Assembly: GCA_024399135.1 (NCBI GenBank)
Contig: JAKSHY010000007.1
Span: 1-64,000 of the forward strand
Direction of reading: 5' to 3'
Origin: Lachnospiraceae bacterium
GTDB taxonomy: Bacteria > Bacillota > Clostridia > Lachnospirales > Lachnospiraceae
Length of the DNA stretch: 64,000 nt
The notes beneath the pieces are model-generated. The model had not been told where the DNA came from, made no database searches, and was given only the letters and a program-made list of their open reading frames with translations. Within the stretch, counting starts at the first letter, position 1; each line of letters begins with the position of its first letter. Below, in pieces: positions 37,069 through 46,411 of this stretch. Made by a program: the position numbers and the translations under genes.

Positions 37069-38730
37069 TTAATGGAATGCCGGAGCGAATCCATCTTTAA
37101 TTTCGTTAGTTATCATCTTAATATCATTATCTACAGGAAGCGAAGGAAAAGGATAATATCCAACCTGATCTCCTTCTTTCGCATAGAAAAATTCGATATT
37201 ATTTACTGTTTTACTCATTGTCTCATACTGTCCATAATCCTGCTGGCTAACGAGATACTCTGAAGTCATGTCCTTCATAAGAAAACTTCCGAACATTACT
37301 GCCTTATAGATTATGAAAAGTGAAACCAGAATTGACACTGTAATACCATTATCTTTCCTTGCCAGTGTCCTTTTATAAAGATATCCAATACTTAATGCTG
37401 GTGCCAGGTACAAAAATACACATCCGTATCTTATGTTAGGAGATGTAAGCATGAAGAAAATGAAGCTTACATTCATTGTTCCCATAGCTATAAAGTATGG
37501 AAGTTCTTCTCTTTCTTTTCCGACTATGGTCTTCACCAGTAGCACAACGAATATTACTATTCCAAAAAGACCTGCAAGGAATGAAACTTTATTCACTGCA
37601 TCAAGTGAAGAAAACCAGCTTCCTATCCATCTTGTAAATGGCTCATCATACCTCGTCACGTCGGAATATCCTCTTCCATATACCTGAATCTCATGAGAAT
37701 CAAATTCTGCAACCCAGGATGGCATTTTGTACTCAAAGTCGAAAATGTCTATCGAAGGGAATGGATATAGTAAATAACCTGACAGAATAATATTTCGTAT
37801 CAAAAATGGCACAACTGTAACAATTCCCAGTATTGAAAATTTGATTACAGAGCCTGTATCTTTGGCCTTGATAAAAAGGTATATTGGATAAGCTGATAAT
37901 AATATTACCAGCGCTCCGGAAACCTTAATGCTTATTACAATAAGACATAAAAGCACCAAAAACGCATATGGAAGAGCATCGGTCTCGTGTCCCTCTATGA
38001 GTTCCATATACAATATCATTATTCCAAACGTCATAAGGACCATGAAATAGTCCGATGCCGGTGAAACCATCTCATCAAATATCGTAAGAATGTAATAAAT
38101 GGCAACAACTCTTACTATATTAGAAAGCTTAAAAACTTTAATGCTTTCTTTCTTAAAAAGGTCCATACACAGCACAGCAATTATGAACGCAAGAAAGCCT
38201 GCACATACGTGATATGACTGGCCATTTAAAAAGCTCATGCTGTATAATGCCGTTAAGCAAAATGAAGCCGAGTTATAGGCAAGGCGTGTATGCAAATTGC
38301 CAAGCCCTTTAACTACTCCGTACTCTTCAATCCATCTTATGCTCTGCGCATGATAAAGATCTGAGTCATAGTGCATGAATCCATGTGAAGATCCGTATGC
38401 AAATAACAAAAACAAAATCCCAATTACTATAATTCTGGCTGGACTTATTTCTTCTTTAACTCTGCTTAGGATATACACATAATCTTTTCTAAAAAGAACT
38501 ATCCAAAGTAGACTTAGCACAACAAGAATGATATTGGCCACAAGCCCTACCTTCATAAACAGACTTAATAATTCAGACAGGAATGTCACGAATCCTATGC
38601 CTGCCAGGATATATGAAGAAAGAAATCTACATCTTAATCCTTTAGTCCTTCCAATTAACGAAACAATAAACACTCCGTTAATGAAGGTTGTTATTAACAT
38701 GTAAAACCAAATCAGGATTACCGATACCAT
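37069..38730 (-). CDS. large polytopic membrane protein, LIC_10190-like
   Basis: A 553-residue protein with about twelve or thirteen membrane helices. The loop after the third or fourth helix, HYDSDLYHAQSIRWIEEYG and GLGNLHTRLAYNSASF, resembles a conserved block of LIC_10190-type proteins, which look like GT-C membrane glycosyltransferases. A D-x-D-x-x-x-H pattern in that loop could bind a lipid-linked sugar. It lies between gmd and fcl (2 and 21 bases), so a role in surface glycan transfer fits. The functional link is inference. Confidence 0.65.
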   Translation of the reverse strand: MVSVILIWFYMLITTFINGVFIVSLIGRTKGLRCRFLSSYILAGIGFVTFLSELLSLFMKVGLVANIILVVLSLLWIVLFRKDYVYILSRVKEEISPARIIVIGILFLLFAYGSSHGFMHYDSDLYHAQSIRWIEEYGVVKGLGNLHTRLAYNSASFCLTALYSMSFLNGQSYHVCAGFLAFIIAVLCMDLFKKESIKVFKLSNIVRVVAIYYILTIFDEMVSPASDYFMVLMTFGIMILYMELIEGHETDALPYAFLVLLCLIVISIKVSGALVILLSAYPIYLFIKAKDTGSVIKFSILGIVTVVPFLIRNIILSGYLLYPFPSIDIFDFEYKMPSWVAEFDSHEIQVYGRGYSDVTRYDEPFTRWIGSWFSSLDAVNKVSFLAGLFGIVIFVVLLVKTIVGKEREELPYFIAMGTMNVSFIFFMLTSPNIRYGCVFLYLAPALSIGYLYKRTLARKDNGITVSILVSLFIIYKAVMFGSFLMKDMTSEYLVSQQDYGQYETMSKTVNNIEFFYAKEGDQVGYYPFPSLPVDNDIKMITNEIKDGFAPAFH

Positions 38731-38732
38731 AT

Positions 38733-39803
38733 TTATTTACGTGATGCTTTAAACTCTTCACAGCCGATTCCACAGATTTCCTTCATGTCAGAATCCATCA
38801 TCATGGAAACAAGCTTCTTAAAATCTACATCTCTCTTCCAGCCAAGAGTCTTCTCAGCCTTAGTACAGTCTCCCCAAAGGAACTCAACCTCTGCAGGACG
38901 ATAGAACTGTGGATTAACATCTACCATAAGCTTTCCTGTAGCATCGTCGTATCCTTTTTCGTTAACTCCTTCGCCTTCCCAGCGAATGTTAATTCCAAGC
39001 TGCTTGAAGGATTCTTCTACGAACTCTCTTACAGTATGCGTTTCATTAGTTGCAAGAACGAAGTCATCTGGCTTATCCTGCTGCAGCATCATCCACATAC
39101 CCTTTACATAGTCACCTGCGAATCCCCAGTCACGCTTGGCATTCATATTTCCTAAAGATAATTTTTCCTGTTTTCCTGCCATAATATTGGCAATTGCCAA
39201 AGTTATCTTTCTTGTTACGAAGTTCTCACCTCTTCTTGGTGATTCATGGTTAAACAAAATACCATTACATGCAAACATGTTATAGCTTTCTCTATAATTG
39301 ACTGTAATCCAGTAAGAATATAACTTAGCTGCGCCGTATGGGCTCTTTGGATAAAATGGTGTCTTTTCAGACTGTGGAGCTGTCTCAGGGATTCCACCAA
39401 ACAACTCAGATGTTGATGCCTGATAATATCTACAGTTGCCACCGTTGACTCTTATTGCCTCAAGAAGTTTTAATGTGCTGACACCAGTAGCATCTGCTGT
39501 ATACTCTGGAACTTCAAAAGAAACTCCAACGTGCGACTGTGCTGCTAAATTATATACTTCTGTAGGACGAATTTCTCCAACTATTCTCATAAGAGAGCTT
39601 GAATCTGTTGTGTCTGAAAAATGTAAGAAAAACTTAACGTTGTTATATTCAGAGTTAATAAGATGATCAATTCTGGCTGTGTTTGAAATACTATGTCTTC
39701 TTATTAATCCATGGACCTCATATCCTTTTTCCAATAAGAACTCTGCAAGATACGATCCATCCTGTCCTGTAATACCTGTGATTAATGCAACTTTGTTATT
39801 CAT
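38733..39803 (-). CDS. gmd: GDP-mannose 4,6-dehydratase
   Basis: A 356-residue enzyme, standard length. The NADP loop is [16 protein letters not shown] and [11 protein letters not shown] carries the catalytic threonine/serine-glutamate pair. [12 protein letters not shown] supplies Tyr and Lys, and [17 protein letters not shown] is typical of Gmd. It dehydrates GDP-D-mannose to the 4-keto-6-deoxy sugar that Fcl reduces. It lies downstream of rfbD and begins a group making deoxysugars for the surface polysaccharide. Confidence 0.96.
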   Translation of the reverse strand: MNNKVALITGITGQDGSYLAEFLLEKGYEVHGLIRRHSISNTARIDHLINSEYNNVKFFLHFSDTTDSSSLMRIVGEIRPTEVYNLAAQSHVGVSFEVPEYTADATGVSTLKLLEAIRVNGGNCRYYQASTSELFGGIPETAPQSEKTPFYPKSPYGAAKLYSYWITVNYRESYNMFACNGILFNHESPRRGENFVTRKITLAIANIMAGKQEKLSLGNMNAKRDWGFAGDYVKGMWMMLQQDKPDDFVLATNETHTVREFVEESFKQLGINIRWEGEGVNEKGYDDATGKLMVDVNPQFYRPAEVEFLWGDCTKAEKTLGWKRDVDFKKLVSMMMDSDMKEICGIGCEEFKASRK

Positions 39804-39820
39804 AATTTATTTCCTTCCTT

Positions 39821-40666
39821 TTAGTTCATTTCCTTAATGTATGTATCAATTGCATCATGCCAGTCTGCAAACATATAGTCTGATGTAAGCTTTAGCATGT
39901 AGTTTTCCAATATTGAATATGCTGGGCGAGGTGCCGCTGCGCCATATTCTGCTGCAGTAATAGGAATAACCTTTGTATCCTTTTTAGCAAGTCTGAAGAT
40001 TTCCTTCGTAAAATCTGCCCATGAGCAGCTTCCTTCGCATGTTGCATGAAAGGTTCCGTAATTATCCGTGAACATCTGTGAAACCATAGCCTTCGCAAGC
40101 TCTGTTGCAGAGGTTGGAGAACCTACCTGATCACATACTACTCTTACCTCATCGTGATCTTCCGAGAGTCTTAACATGGTCTTAACAAAATTCTTTCCAT
40201 CTCCATAAAGCCATGCTGTTCTGAAGGTCATATATCTTTTAGAAAACTGCTTAACGAAGTTCTCACCCTCTAACTTGGTTTTTCCGTAAGCGCCCTGCGG
40301 ATTAGGCATATCGAATTCAACATAAGGCTTGGTTGCTGTTCCATCGAATACATAGTCGGTAGACACATGAATCATTTTAGCGTCAACATCCGTTGCAGCT
40401 ATGCTTAAGTTTCTTGGTCCGATAGCGTTAATCTTATATGCCATATCCCAGTCGGACTCAGCCTTGTCAACTGCTGTATATGCTGCACAGTTTACTATTG
40501 CATCAGGTTTAACTTCTCTTACGAACTTCATGACATCATCAATTTTAGTAATATCAAGCTCTGCCACATCAGTGTTAATAAGTTCAATATCGCTATGTGG
40601 TCCAAGCTCAATGTTCATGGCTCTTCCGAGCTGTCCGTTACAACCTGTAATAATTATTTTTTTCAT
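39821..40666 (-). CDS. rfbD: dTDP-4-dehydrorhamnose reductase
   Basis: A 281-residue RmlD-family enzyme performing the last step of dTDP-L-rhamnose synthesis. The NAD(P) loop is ITGCNGQLGRAMNIEL, VSTDYVFDG follows, and YGKTKLEGE holds the catalytic Tyr/Lys. Genes rfbA, rfbB and rfbC are not in the window. It is the first gene of the 20-gene minus-strand run, with a candidate promoter at 40708-40736. Confidence 0.94.
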   Translation of the reverse strand: MKKIIITGCNGQLGRAMNIELGPHSDIELINTDVAELDITKIDDVMKFVREVKPDAIVNCAAYTAVDKAESDWDMAYKINAIGPRNLSIAATDVDAKMIHVSTDYVFDGTATKPYVEFDMPNPQGAYGKTKLEGENFVKQFSKRYMTFRTAWLYGDGKNFVKTMLRLSEDHDEVRVVCDQVGSPTSATELAKAMVSQMFTDNYGTFHATCEGSCSWADFTKEIFRLAKKDTKVIPITAAEYGAAAPRPAYSILENYMLKLTSDYMFADWHDAIDTYIKEMN

Positions 40667-40707
40667 CTTTTGGCCATACCTTTCCCAATTTTATGCAATC
40701 ATATTCC

Positions 40708-40736
40708 ATTTTACTCTTTTCACCCTTATTCTACAA
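40708..40736 (-). promoter_or_regulatory. candidate promoter for the polysaccharide run
   Basis: On the minus strand TTGTAG and TAAAAT are 17 bases apart, about 40 bases before the rfbD start. The -35 is the same hexamer as at the GNAT promoter. The -10 is one mismatch from consensus. Gap 40667-40907 holds this and the divergent promoter of the lipoprotein gene. Confidence 0.5.
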
Positions 40737-40802
40737 GCATTAAATGCTCATATAACCTACCATAATTTCCCTTTTCATATACTAAATAATCTACGAGTTT
40801 TA

Positions 40803-40831
40803 GTGACTGCCTCTAAATATTGTGGTATAAT
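40803..40831 (+). promoter_or_regulatory. promoter of the DUF3048 lipoprotein gene
   Basis: GTGACT (-35, 4 of 6) and a perfect TATAAT (-10) lie 17 bases apart, 77 bases upstream of the ATG at 40908. Confidence 0.65.
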
Positions 40832-40907
40832 TTTTGGATATAAGGCAACAATTGCTCTTATTAGTTAAAGCAGTTATTGTATGATCCATATTCAAGGAGA
40901 TTTCATA

Positions 40908-42065
40908 ATGAAAAAACCGTTAATTGCTTCGCTGATTCTATTGTCTTCGACGCTTTTTTTATTCGGTTGCGGGGCCAAAAATCCTGATACTCCGACCGTT
41001 AATATAGAATCAATCCCAGAAAGTGCCGCAAAAGAAGAATCATCAGAAGAAGCTACAGATACTTCAGCCAACAAAGATCTTCCCCCAGAGGAAGGAATGG
41101 TAAGAAGCCGCATCACCAATGAATGGATTGACGAAAAGATTAATAACACAAGACCCGTTGCTGTTATGATCCCCAACTCAAGCACTGCAAGTCACGTAGG
41201 ATTATCTAAAGCATCTGTTTTATATGAGTGTAATGTAGAAGGCAGCATGACAAGACTAATGGGTATCTTCGAAGATTGGGAGAATATGCCTAAGCTTGGA
41301 AATATTCGTAGTGCCAGAGACTACTTCATATGCTGGTCATTCGAGTGGGATGCTTTCATGATTCATTACGGTGGACCTTTCTATATTGAAGATATGATTG
41401 GAAGAGACGATACTCAGAACATCAATTTATTGAATGACACCAAGGGAGAGTACTTCACTAGAGATTCGGCCAAGAATTCAACAGATAATGTATTCACCTC
41501 GGGAAAGCAGATTAAAGAAGCTGTTAGCAATTTTGGTTATCCTCTTGAATACAGAAAGGATTATTCAGATCCACAGCATTACCTGTTTGCTCCTTTTAAC
41601 GAGCCTAATACTTTAGATCAGTATGACAAATATATAAGTGCTTCCAAAATAGACATGTCAAAATGTTACCCTGTAACTAATTGTTACTTCATATACAACG
41701 AAGAGACTGGGTTATATGATCGTTACCAGAGTCTTGCAGGAAGCGGAGACGGACCTCATATCGACTTAGAGAACAACGAACAGCTTTCATTTAAAAATGT
41801 TATAGTTCAGAATACTTATCACGAGATACGTGACCAGAAAGGGTATCTTGCCTACCAGGTTCATGATGATACAAGAGACGGTTATTTCTTCACTAACGGA
41901 AAAGGAATTCATGTTACCTGGAAGAAAGTTTCAGACTACAGCGCTACCAGATATTACGACGACAATGGAGAAGAAATCAAGTTAAATACAGGAAAAACCA
42001 TGATTCTTATAGTTGAAGATGGAGATTCCTTCTCAGTTGATGGAACCTCGCTTGTTGCTAAATAA
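40908..42065 (+). CDS. DUF3048 (YerB-like) lipoprotein
   Basis: A 385-residue exported lipoprotein. The start at 40908 is chosen because it has an AAGGAGA ribosome binding site eight bases upstream and gives a signal peptide ending in the lipobox LFGC (Cys at about 22). The DUF3048 domain covers most of the mature part (RPVAVMIPNSSTASHVGLSKA, ARDYFICWSFEWDAFMIHYGG). YerB-family lipoproteins are common in Firmicutes but their role is not known. It is a single-gene unit opposite in direction to both neighbours and ends at a shared terminator. Confidence 0.9.
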   Translation: MKKPLIASLILLSSTLFLFGCGAKNPDTPTVNIESIPESAAKEESSEEATDTSANKDLPPEEGMVRSRITNEWIDEKINNTRPVAVMIPNSSTASHVGLSKASVLYECNVEGSMTRLMGIFEDWENMPKLGNIRSARDYFICWSFEWDAFMIHYGGPFYIEDMIGRDDTQNINLLNDTKGEYFTRDSAKNSTDNVFTSGKQIKEAVSNFGYPLEYRKDYSDPQHYLFAPFNEPNTLDQYDKYISASKIDMSKCYPVTNCYFIYNEETGLYDRYQSLAGSGDGPHIDLENNEQLSFKNVIVQNTYHEIRDQKGYLAYQVHDDTRDGYFFTNGKGIHVTWKKVSDYSATRYYDDNGEEIKLNTGKTMILIVEDGDSFSVDGTSLVAK

Positions 42066-42095
42066 CAATTCATTTGTAAAAAATATGTGCATAAA

Positions 42096-42126
42096 AAAAT
42101 CCCAAATCATTTCGATTTGGGATTTT
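42096..42126. terminator. bidirectional terminator between lipoprotein and HPr genes
   Basis: A perfect 13-bp stem (AAAATCCCAAATC / GATTTGGGATTTT, 5-nt loop) flanked by A and T runs sits between the convergent genes, and should stop transcription from both sides. Confidence 0.92.
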
Positions 42127-42138
42127 ATATGTTCTATT

Positions 42139-42402
42139 TTATTCTCCAAGACCGTTTTCAACTGCACTAACAAGTGTGTTCAATGCCTGCTCTTCATCTT
42201 CACCATCGCATATAAGCTCTATTTCATCGCCACACTTTACGCAAGCTCCAAGTACACTTAGCACACTTTTCGCATTAGCAGTATTACCTCTAAAAGAAAA
42301 GGTAATCATCGATTTAAACTGCATTGCTTCTTTACACAATATTCCAGCCGGTCTAAGGTGTAACCCTGTTGGGTTTTTAATCACAACCTTCTGACTAACC
42401 AT
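42139..42402 (-). CDS. ptsH: HPr phosphocarrier family protein
   Basis: An 87-residue HPr. The start at 42402 follows a GGAGGAA ribosome binding site; an upstream in-frame ATG at 42462 is rejected because it would begin at the -35 box. His15 in GLHLRPAG is the phosphoenolpyruvate-derived phosphorylation site, and Ser46 (NAKSVLS) is the HPr-kinase site of Gram-positives. Both PTS transport and CcpA-type carbon regulation are therefore possible. It has its own promoter and terminator and is not linked to enzyme I here. Confidence 0.92.
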   Translation of the reverse strand: MVSQKVVIKNPTGLHLRPAGILCKEAMQFKSMITFSFRGNTANAKSVLSVLGACVKCGDEIELICDGEDEEQALNTLVSAVENGLGE

Positions 42403-42433
42403 ATTTATTCCTCCAAATACATTTATCGTGGAT

Positions 42434-42462
42434 ACTATACCATCTTTTAACACTTTACTCAA
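42434..42462 (-). promoter_or_regulatory. promoter of the HPr gene
   Basis: TTGAGT and TATAGT lie 17 bases apart on the minus strand, 31 bases before the HPr start. Both are close to sigma-A consensus. Confidence 0.75.
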
Positions 42463-42474
42463 GTATTATATATC

Positions 42475-43746
42475 CTACTCTTCCTTTACTACATGAAGAG
42501 TTACAACAATAGGATCAACTACCTTAACTCTGTCAGGAAGCGTGAATGAAATCTTAACATTATAGAATTCATTCTTAATACTTGCTATGTCAGCATCTCC
42601 AATACACTCGGTAACATCAACCAACGGCTTGAGACTTGTCTTGGAAATTACATCAAGATCAGTTGCCAGTCCAATGAGATCAAGAACTGTGCCCTCATTC
42701 ATTCCTACGGTTGCCTTCAAACCTTCCGGCACATTAGTTATTGCTATATCATCAATCTCAAGACCGATATGTTTAGTAATTACAGGCTCTATATGTACCG
42801 TTACTTCTAACGTATTGGTCTGAGATCCTGCAACTGTCACACCATTTGGAAGATACTGATTAAGATTAATTAAAACCTTAAAATCTTCTTTCTGATCAGT
42901 AATTGTTACTGCTTCTTTAGGAATTTCAATTGCTGATATATCTTTAACAACGGAGCTCTTTCCCTTAATTACTACAGAATCCTTGTCTGTCTCAACAACA
43001 CCAGTTGCCGAATATCCTGAAGCTGCCTCTCCTGAATACTGCACAATAATTGGTATTTCTTTCTTTTCAAGAATAGAGACATCGACCTGAACGCTCTTAA
43101 TATTCTGAGTCAGACTATCATCTGAAATCACGTTATTTTCGCTATCAAACAGCTTAACTTCACCAATCGTTGAGATGTCTGTCTCAAACCCCGAAACATC
43201 TACTGCAACTACAGCACTTGATATCGAATTAACTACAGATTCTGCTCCTGTAATCCGGACAAGATTCTGCTCCAACTTGAAATCTCCTACCTCATATCCC
43301 TGAGGTGGTTCTCCCTCTATCTGAGGTGTAATAGCAAAGGTCTTGGTCTTCTTATTCTGAATATCAAGTTTTACTGTATCGATACTACCCTTAATTGAAT
43401 TAATCTTATCTGTATAAATTGTAGTAGACAAATCAATGGAAATGGTATCAAGGCTACTTAAATCCTTAACATCTGCTACTGCTATAATATTTTCTGACTT
43501 AAGCTCAGAAATGATGGAACGAGGAGCTTTGATAGTAACCTTAGGAATGATGTTACTTTCATCAATAATCTCGTATACTCTTCCTGAATCTGTAATAGTT
43601 TCTGTATTAAGCAGTTTAACAGGAATATTGTAATATGACTGTGTTACTGCAGGATTACTTACTGTCGTAACAATAAGCCATAATATGATGGAAGCAAATA
43701 ACGAAATAAATTTCCAGCCAAGATTGTGAGTGAGTTTATTTTTCAT
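42475..43746 (-). CDS. cdaR: CdaA regulatory protein CdaR (YbbR domains)
   Basis: A 423-residue protein with an N-terminal membrane helix (about 11-29; FISLFASIILWLIVTTVSN) and about four extracellular YbbR repeats (GYEVGDFKLEQNLVRITGAE, GYSATGVVETDKDSVVIKG). CdaR modulates the diadenylate cyclase CdaA from outside the membrane. The gene overlaps cdaA by 11 bases. In many Firmicutes glmM follows, but here the HPr gene does. It ends the long mbl-to-cdaR run. Confidence 0.92.
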   Translation of the reverse strand: MKNKLTHNLGWKFISLFASIILWLIVTTVSNPAVTQSYYNIPVKLLNTETITDSGRVYEIIDESNIIPKVTIKAPRSIISELKSENIIAVADVKDLSSLDTISIDLSTTIYTDKINSIKGSIDTVKLDIQNKKTKTFAITPQIEGEPPQGYEVGDFKLEQNLVRITGAESVVNSISSAVVAVDVSGFETDISTIGEVKLFDSENNVISDDSLTQNIKSVQVDVSILEKKEIPIIVQYSGEAASGYSATGVVETDKDSVVIKGKSSVVKDISAIEIPKEAVTITDQKEDFKVLINLNQYLPNGVTVAGSQTNTLEVTVHIEPVITKHIGLEIDDIAITNVPEGLKATVGMNEGTVLDLIGLATDLDVISKTSLKPLVDVTECIGDADIASIKNEFYNVKISFTLPDRVKVVDPIVVTLHVVKEE

Positions 43747-44617
43747 TCTTCACCTTGCCTTTCCACTTAAAGTACTTCTTATTAGTTGTCTCCTCATCAG
43801 ATTTGTTCTGAATAATACGAAGCTGATCCTTAAGTGATTCTCCATCAAGATTTCGTGTGAGCTTACCTTCATATGCTACACTTATTTTTCCTGTTTCTTC
43901 TGAAACAATGACCGTCATCGAGTCTGTATTTTCAGAAATGCCAACACCTGCACGATGTCTCGTTCCTAAATCCTTACTTAATTTCATATTATCGCTGAGA
44001 GGAAGATAGCATGTAGCCGATGTAATTCTGTTTCCTCTCACAATTACAGCACCGTCGTGTAATGGTGTATTATGTTCGAATATATTAATAAGCAACTGGC
44101 TTGTAACTATAGCATCAACATCGATACCTGTTCTTTCGTATTCGGTCAGTGATTCATTCTGCTCTATTACGATTAACGCACCAGTCTTAGCTCTTCCCAT
44201 CTCAACGCATGCCTTGGAAATTTCATTAATCGTTTTATCTGAAAATCTTCCTTCTGTTATTCCACCTCTCGTCAAGTCTGCAAATGGAATAATAGATGAA
44301 AAGTACTTTTTCTTTCCGATTTCTTCAATAGCTCGTCGAAGTTCAGGTTGAAGAATTATTACTATCGCAACCAATGCCACAGAGAACAGATTATTAACTA
44401 TCCAGAGAATAGTATTCATCTCAAAATAGTATGCAATCATAATAAAAACAGCGATTACCAAAATACCCTTAAGCAACGACCATGCTTTCGTATCTTTAAT
44501 CCAAATCAAAATATGGTAAAGCAAAAAGGCAATAATGATAATTTCTGCAATATCAGCTATTCTGATACTTGTCATTCTCGACAAGTATGTTTGTACAACT
44601 TCAACAGTTCTACTCAT
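43736..44617 (-). CDS. cdaA: diadenylate cyclase CdaA
   Basis: A 293-residue c-di-AMP synthase. Three N-terminal membrane helices (about 20-90) precede the DisA_N catalytic domain, which shows the active-site motifs DGAVIV and GTRHRAG. c-di-AMP controls potassium and osmotic balance and cell-wall homeostasis. It overlaps cdaR and lies 13 bases after an uncharacterised membrane protein gene. The upstream ribosome binding site is weak. Confidence 0.96.
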   Translation of the reverse strand: MSRTVEVVQTYLSRMTSIRIADIAEIIIIAFLLYHILIWIKDTKAWSLLKGILVIAVFIMIAYYFEMNTILWIVNNLFSVALVAIVIILQPELRRAIEEIGKKKYFSSIIPFADLTRGGITEGRFSDKTINEISKACVEMGRAKTGALIVIEQNESLTEYERTGIDVDAIVTSQLLINIFEHNTPLHDGAVIVRGNRITSATCYLPLSDNMKLSKDLGTRHRAGVGISENTDSMTVIVSEETGKISVAYEGKLTRNLDGESLKDQLRIIQNKSDEETTNKKYFKWKGKVKNEK

Positions 44618-44630
44618 TAAAATTTACTAA

Positions 44631-45575
44631 CTACTTTCTTACAACTTTCTTTGAAGAATTAATCTTCTTAACGTTCCTTGTTGGAACTGCTACAGTTCTT
44701 TTAGGAACTGCTTTTACATAATAAAAATATTCATCGTCCTCGAATTCAACCTTCTCAGTCTTATTATAATTGACATTGAATTTAAAGAACTGAACTATAA
44801 GACCTACTACTATTGCAAGTACTGTTCCTATTAGTAATCCTGCGATGGAAACCGAAGAATTCATCGAAAGATCTCCAACCAGAACAATAATTGCATCAAT
44901 AATCGCACCTGAGCCAATAGCTATTGGCCATGAAAAATCGATTGAGAGCTGTCTTACAAAATATACAACCAGCAATGTCACTGCGAAAGAGAATACCATA
45001 AGAATCGCTATCTTATTATCTAATACTGCATCTATAACGAAACGAAGCTTCGCTGTCATATCCTCTGTTTCCATCGCCATAAGTGCAGTTGCATTCGCCT
45101 TGATAGTCTTAATAATCATGCTGGTCATAACACCGCATCCAACTGAAACTATTGATGTTGGTCCACCAACAAGTCCCATGGTCACTGGCATGATGTATGG
45201 GATTCCCATAGACGTCAGTAAGCCAGACATCACTGCAGATACTCCGTCTTTGGAACTAAGTCCGAAATAGAGTAAAAACAATATGATAAATAACACTATC
45301 ACAACTATTGCACACTCCAGTGAAAGCGCATACATATGAAGAATAATAAACACAGCTGACAAAAGCACTATAAAGTTCGTAGGCAATACTGAACATAAAA
45401 GTGCAGCTATCAGAACAATTGCGAAGCTGTCTATCTTATGCATATATCCAAGCTTCGAATTAATTGTCATAAATGCCAGCATAGCAAGTAAAAACTTACC
45501 AAGTGGCTTCAAATATACTTCATATCGGCCTATGAAATTTGTTATATACTGTTTAACTACCAATAAACTCGCCAT
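44631..45575 (-). CDS. polytopic membrane protein of unknown function
   Basis: A 314-residue protein with about nine or ten membrane helices and a basic cytosolic tail (VPTRNVKKINSSKKVVRK). A glycine-rich segment (MPVTMGLVGGPTSIVSVG) in mid-protein suggests a transport or stage-II-sporulation-type membrane fold, but I cannot name a family with confidence. It lies 10 bases from the next membrane gene and 13 from cdaA, so it may act with the c-di-AMP pair or with envelope assembly. Confidence 0.75.
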   Translation of the reverse strand: MASLLVVKQYITNFIGRYEVYLKPLGKFLLAMLAFMTINSKLGYMHKIDSFAIVLIAALLCSVLPTNFIVLLSAVFIILHMYALSLECAIVVIVLFIILFLLYFGLSSKDGVSAVMSGLLTSMGIPYIMPVTMGLVGGPTSIVSVGCGVMTSMIIKTIKANATALMAMETEDMTAKLRFVIDAVLDNKIAILMVFSFAVTLLVVYFVRQLSIDFSWPIAIGSGAIIDAIIVLVGDLSMNSSVSIAGLLIGTVLAIVVGLIVQFFKFNVNYNKTEKVEFEDDEYFYYVKAVPKRTVAVPTRNVKKINSSKKVVRK

Positions 45576-45585
45576 CTTTGCTTCC

Positions 45586-45972
45586 TCACTTTGAATTCAT
45601 CATCTCAAGTCTCTTGAGTTTTGAATAATAATCCTTAAGCTCTTTCTTAGCTTTAGAATATCTGTGGGTATACACTGCATAAACAATAACAGCATAGACA
45701 CCCACGATTGACAAATACATAACCAGGATGCTTTTTCCAACGTCTATCAAATCCATTTTATATATATCTGCCATAATGGTTTCAAAATTGTAGAGCAAAT
45801 ATAAGACGAACACCATGAAAAAAGACAAGGTGGCTGCAAGCACAGCCTTCAAAACCTTAAATCCTATATAGTCACTTCTGAAATAATTCAGAATAACCAT
45901 ATCCTTCTTGCCTTTTTCTTTTTCGAATATTGCCAGTTTGGTCATTAGGATGACCTTTTCTTCATTAACCAT
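45586..45972 (-). CDS. small two-helix membrane protein of unknown function
   Basis: A 128-residue protein with two membrane helices (about 40-62 and 85-105), basic cytosolic ends and a short charged tail (KAKKELKDYYSKLKRLEMMNSK) that could be coiled coil. No domain recognised. It lies 15 bases after the YvyF-like gene and before the larger membrane gene, so probably belongs to the flagellar/envelope run. Confidence 0.65.
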   Translation of the reverse strand: MVNEEKVILMTKLAIFEKEKGKKDMVILNYFRSDYIGFKVLKAVLAATLSFFMVFVLYLLYNFETIMADIYKMDLIDVGKSILVMYLSIVGVYAVIVYAVYTHRYSKAKKELKDYYSKLKRLEMMNSK

Positions 45973-45987
45973 AAATCAATCTGCGGA

Positions 45988-46395
45988 TTATAAGAAACGC
46001 ATCTTATTACCGTCAGCCTCTTTCTTTCTCTGAATAGGAGCCTGTTGTGGCTTGTTAGCACCTAATACATTATTAAATCCAGATGTCATGTTACCTCTGC
46101 AGGCATCACAGTATCTTCCGGAACGAATCATAGATCCACAGCCTTCACATGCAATTCTGATTGGAGAATCATCTGCGAACTGTAATCTTTCTTCTCTAAT
46201 CCACTGTCTTATCTGGCTAGCATCTACTTCAACATTCTCAGACAACTCCTGGATATCACATCCTGGATTATCCTGAACATATTTCTTAGCCTTCTGGAAT
46301 ATTTCTTCCTGAGAATTAATACAGTCAGGACAGATAATAGGTCCGAATGCATAATTAAACATTTTACCACATTTACGACAATTCTTAACGTTCAT
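45988..46395 (-). CDS. yvyF: YvyF-like flagellar operon protein with zinc knuckles
   Basis: A 135-residue protein matching the family known as flagellar operon protein (TIGR03826/YvyF). It has an N-terminal CRKC...CPDC knuckle (about 6-24), a middle helix-turn-helix-like region (DIQELSENVEVDASQIRQWIREERL) and a second CEGC...CDAC knuckle (about 84-99). The protein probably binds nucleic acid or a protein partner and is linked to flagellar genes in Firmicutes. GGAGGT precedes the ATG. It follows comF by 16 bases. Confidence 0.88.
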   Translation of the reverse strand: MNVKNCRKCGKMFNYAFGPIICPDCINSQEEIFQKAKKYVQDNPGCDIQELSENVEVDASQIRQWIREERLQFADDSPIRIACEGCGSMIRSGRYCDACRGNMTSGFNNVLGANKPQQAPIQRKKEADGNKMRFL

Positions 46396-46411
46396 ATCTC
46401 TACCTCCGTAA

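Noticed and set aside
40667-40907. Small gene or regulatory RNA in the divergent gap
   Set aside because: No frame with a ribosome binding site was found and the bases are accounted for by two promoters and leaders.
44845-45270. 141-codon open frame opposite the unknown membrane protein
   Set aside because: Hydrophobic and repetitive only because it mirrors a membrane protein; no start signals.
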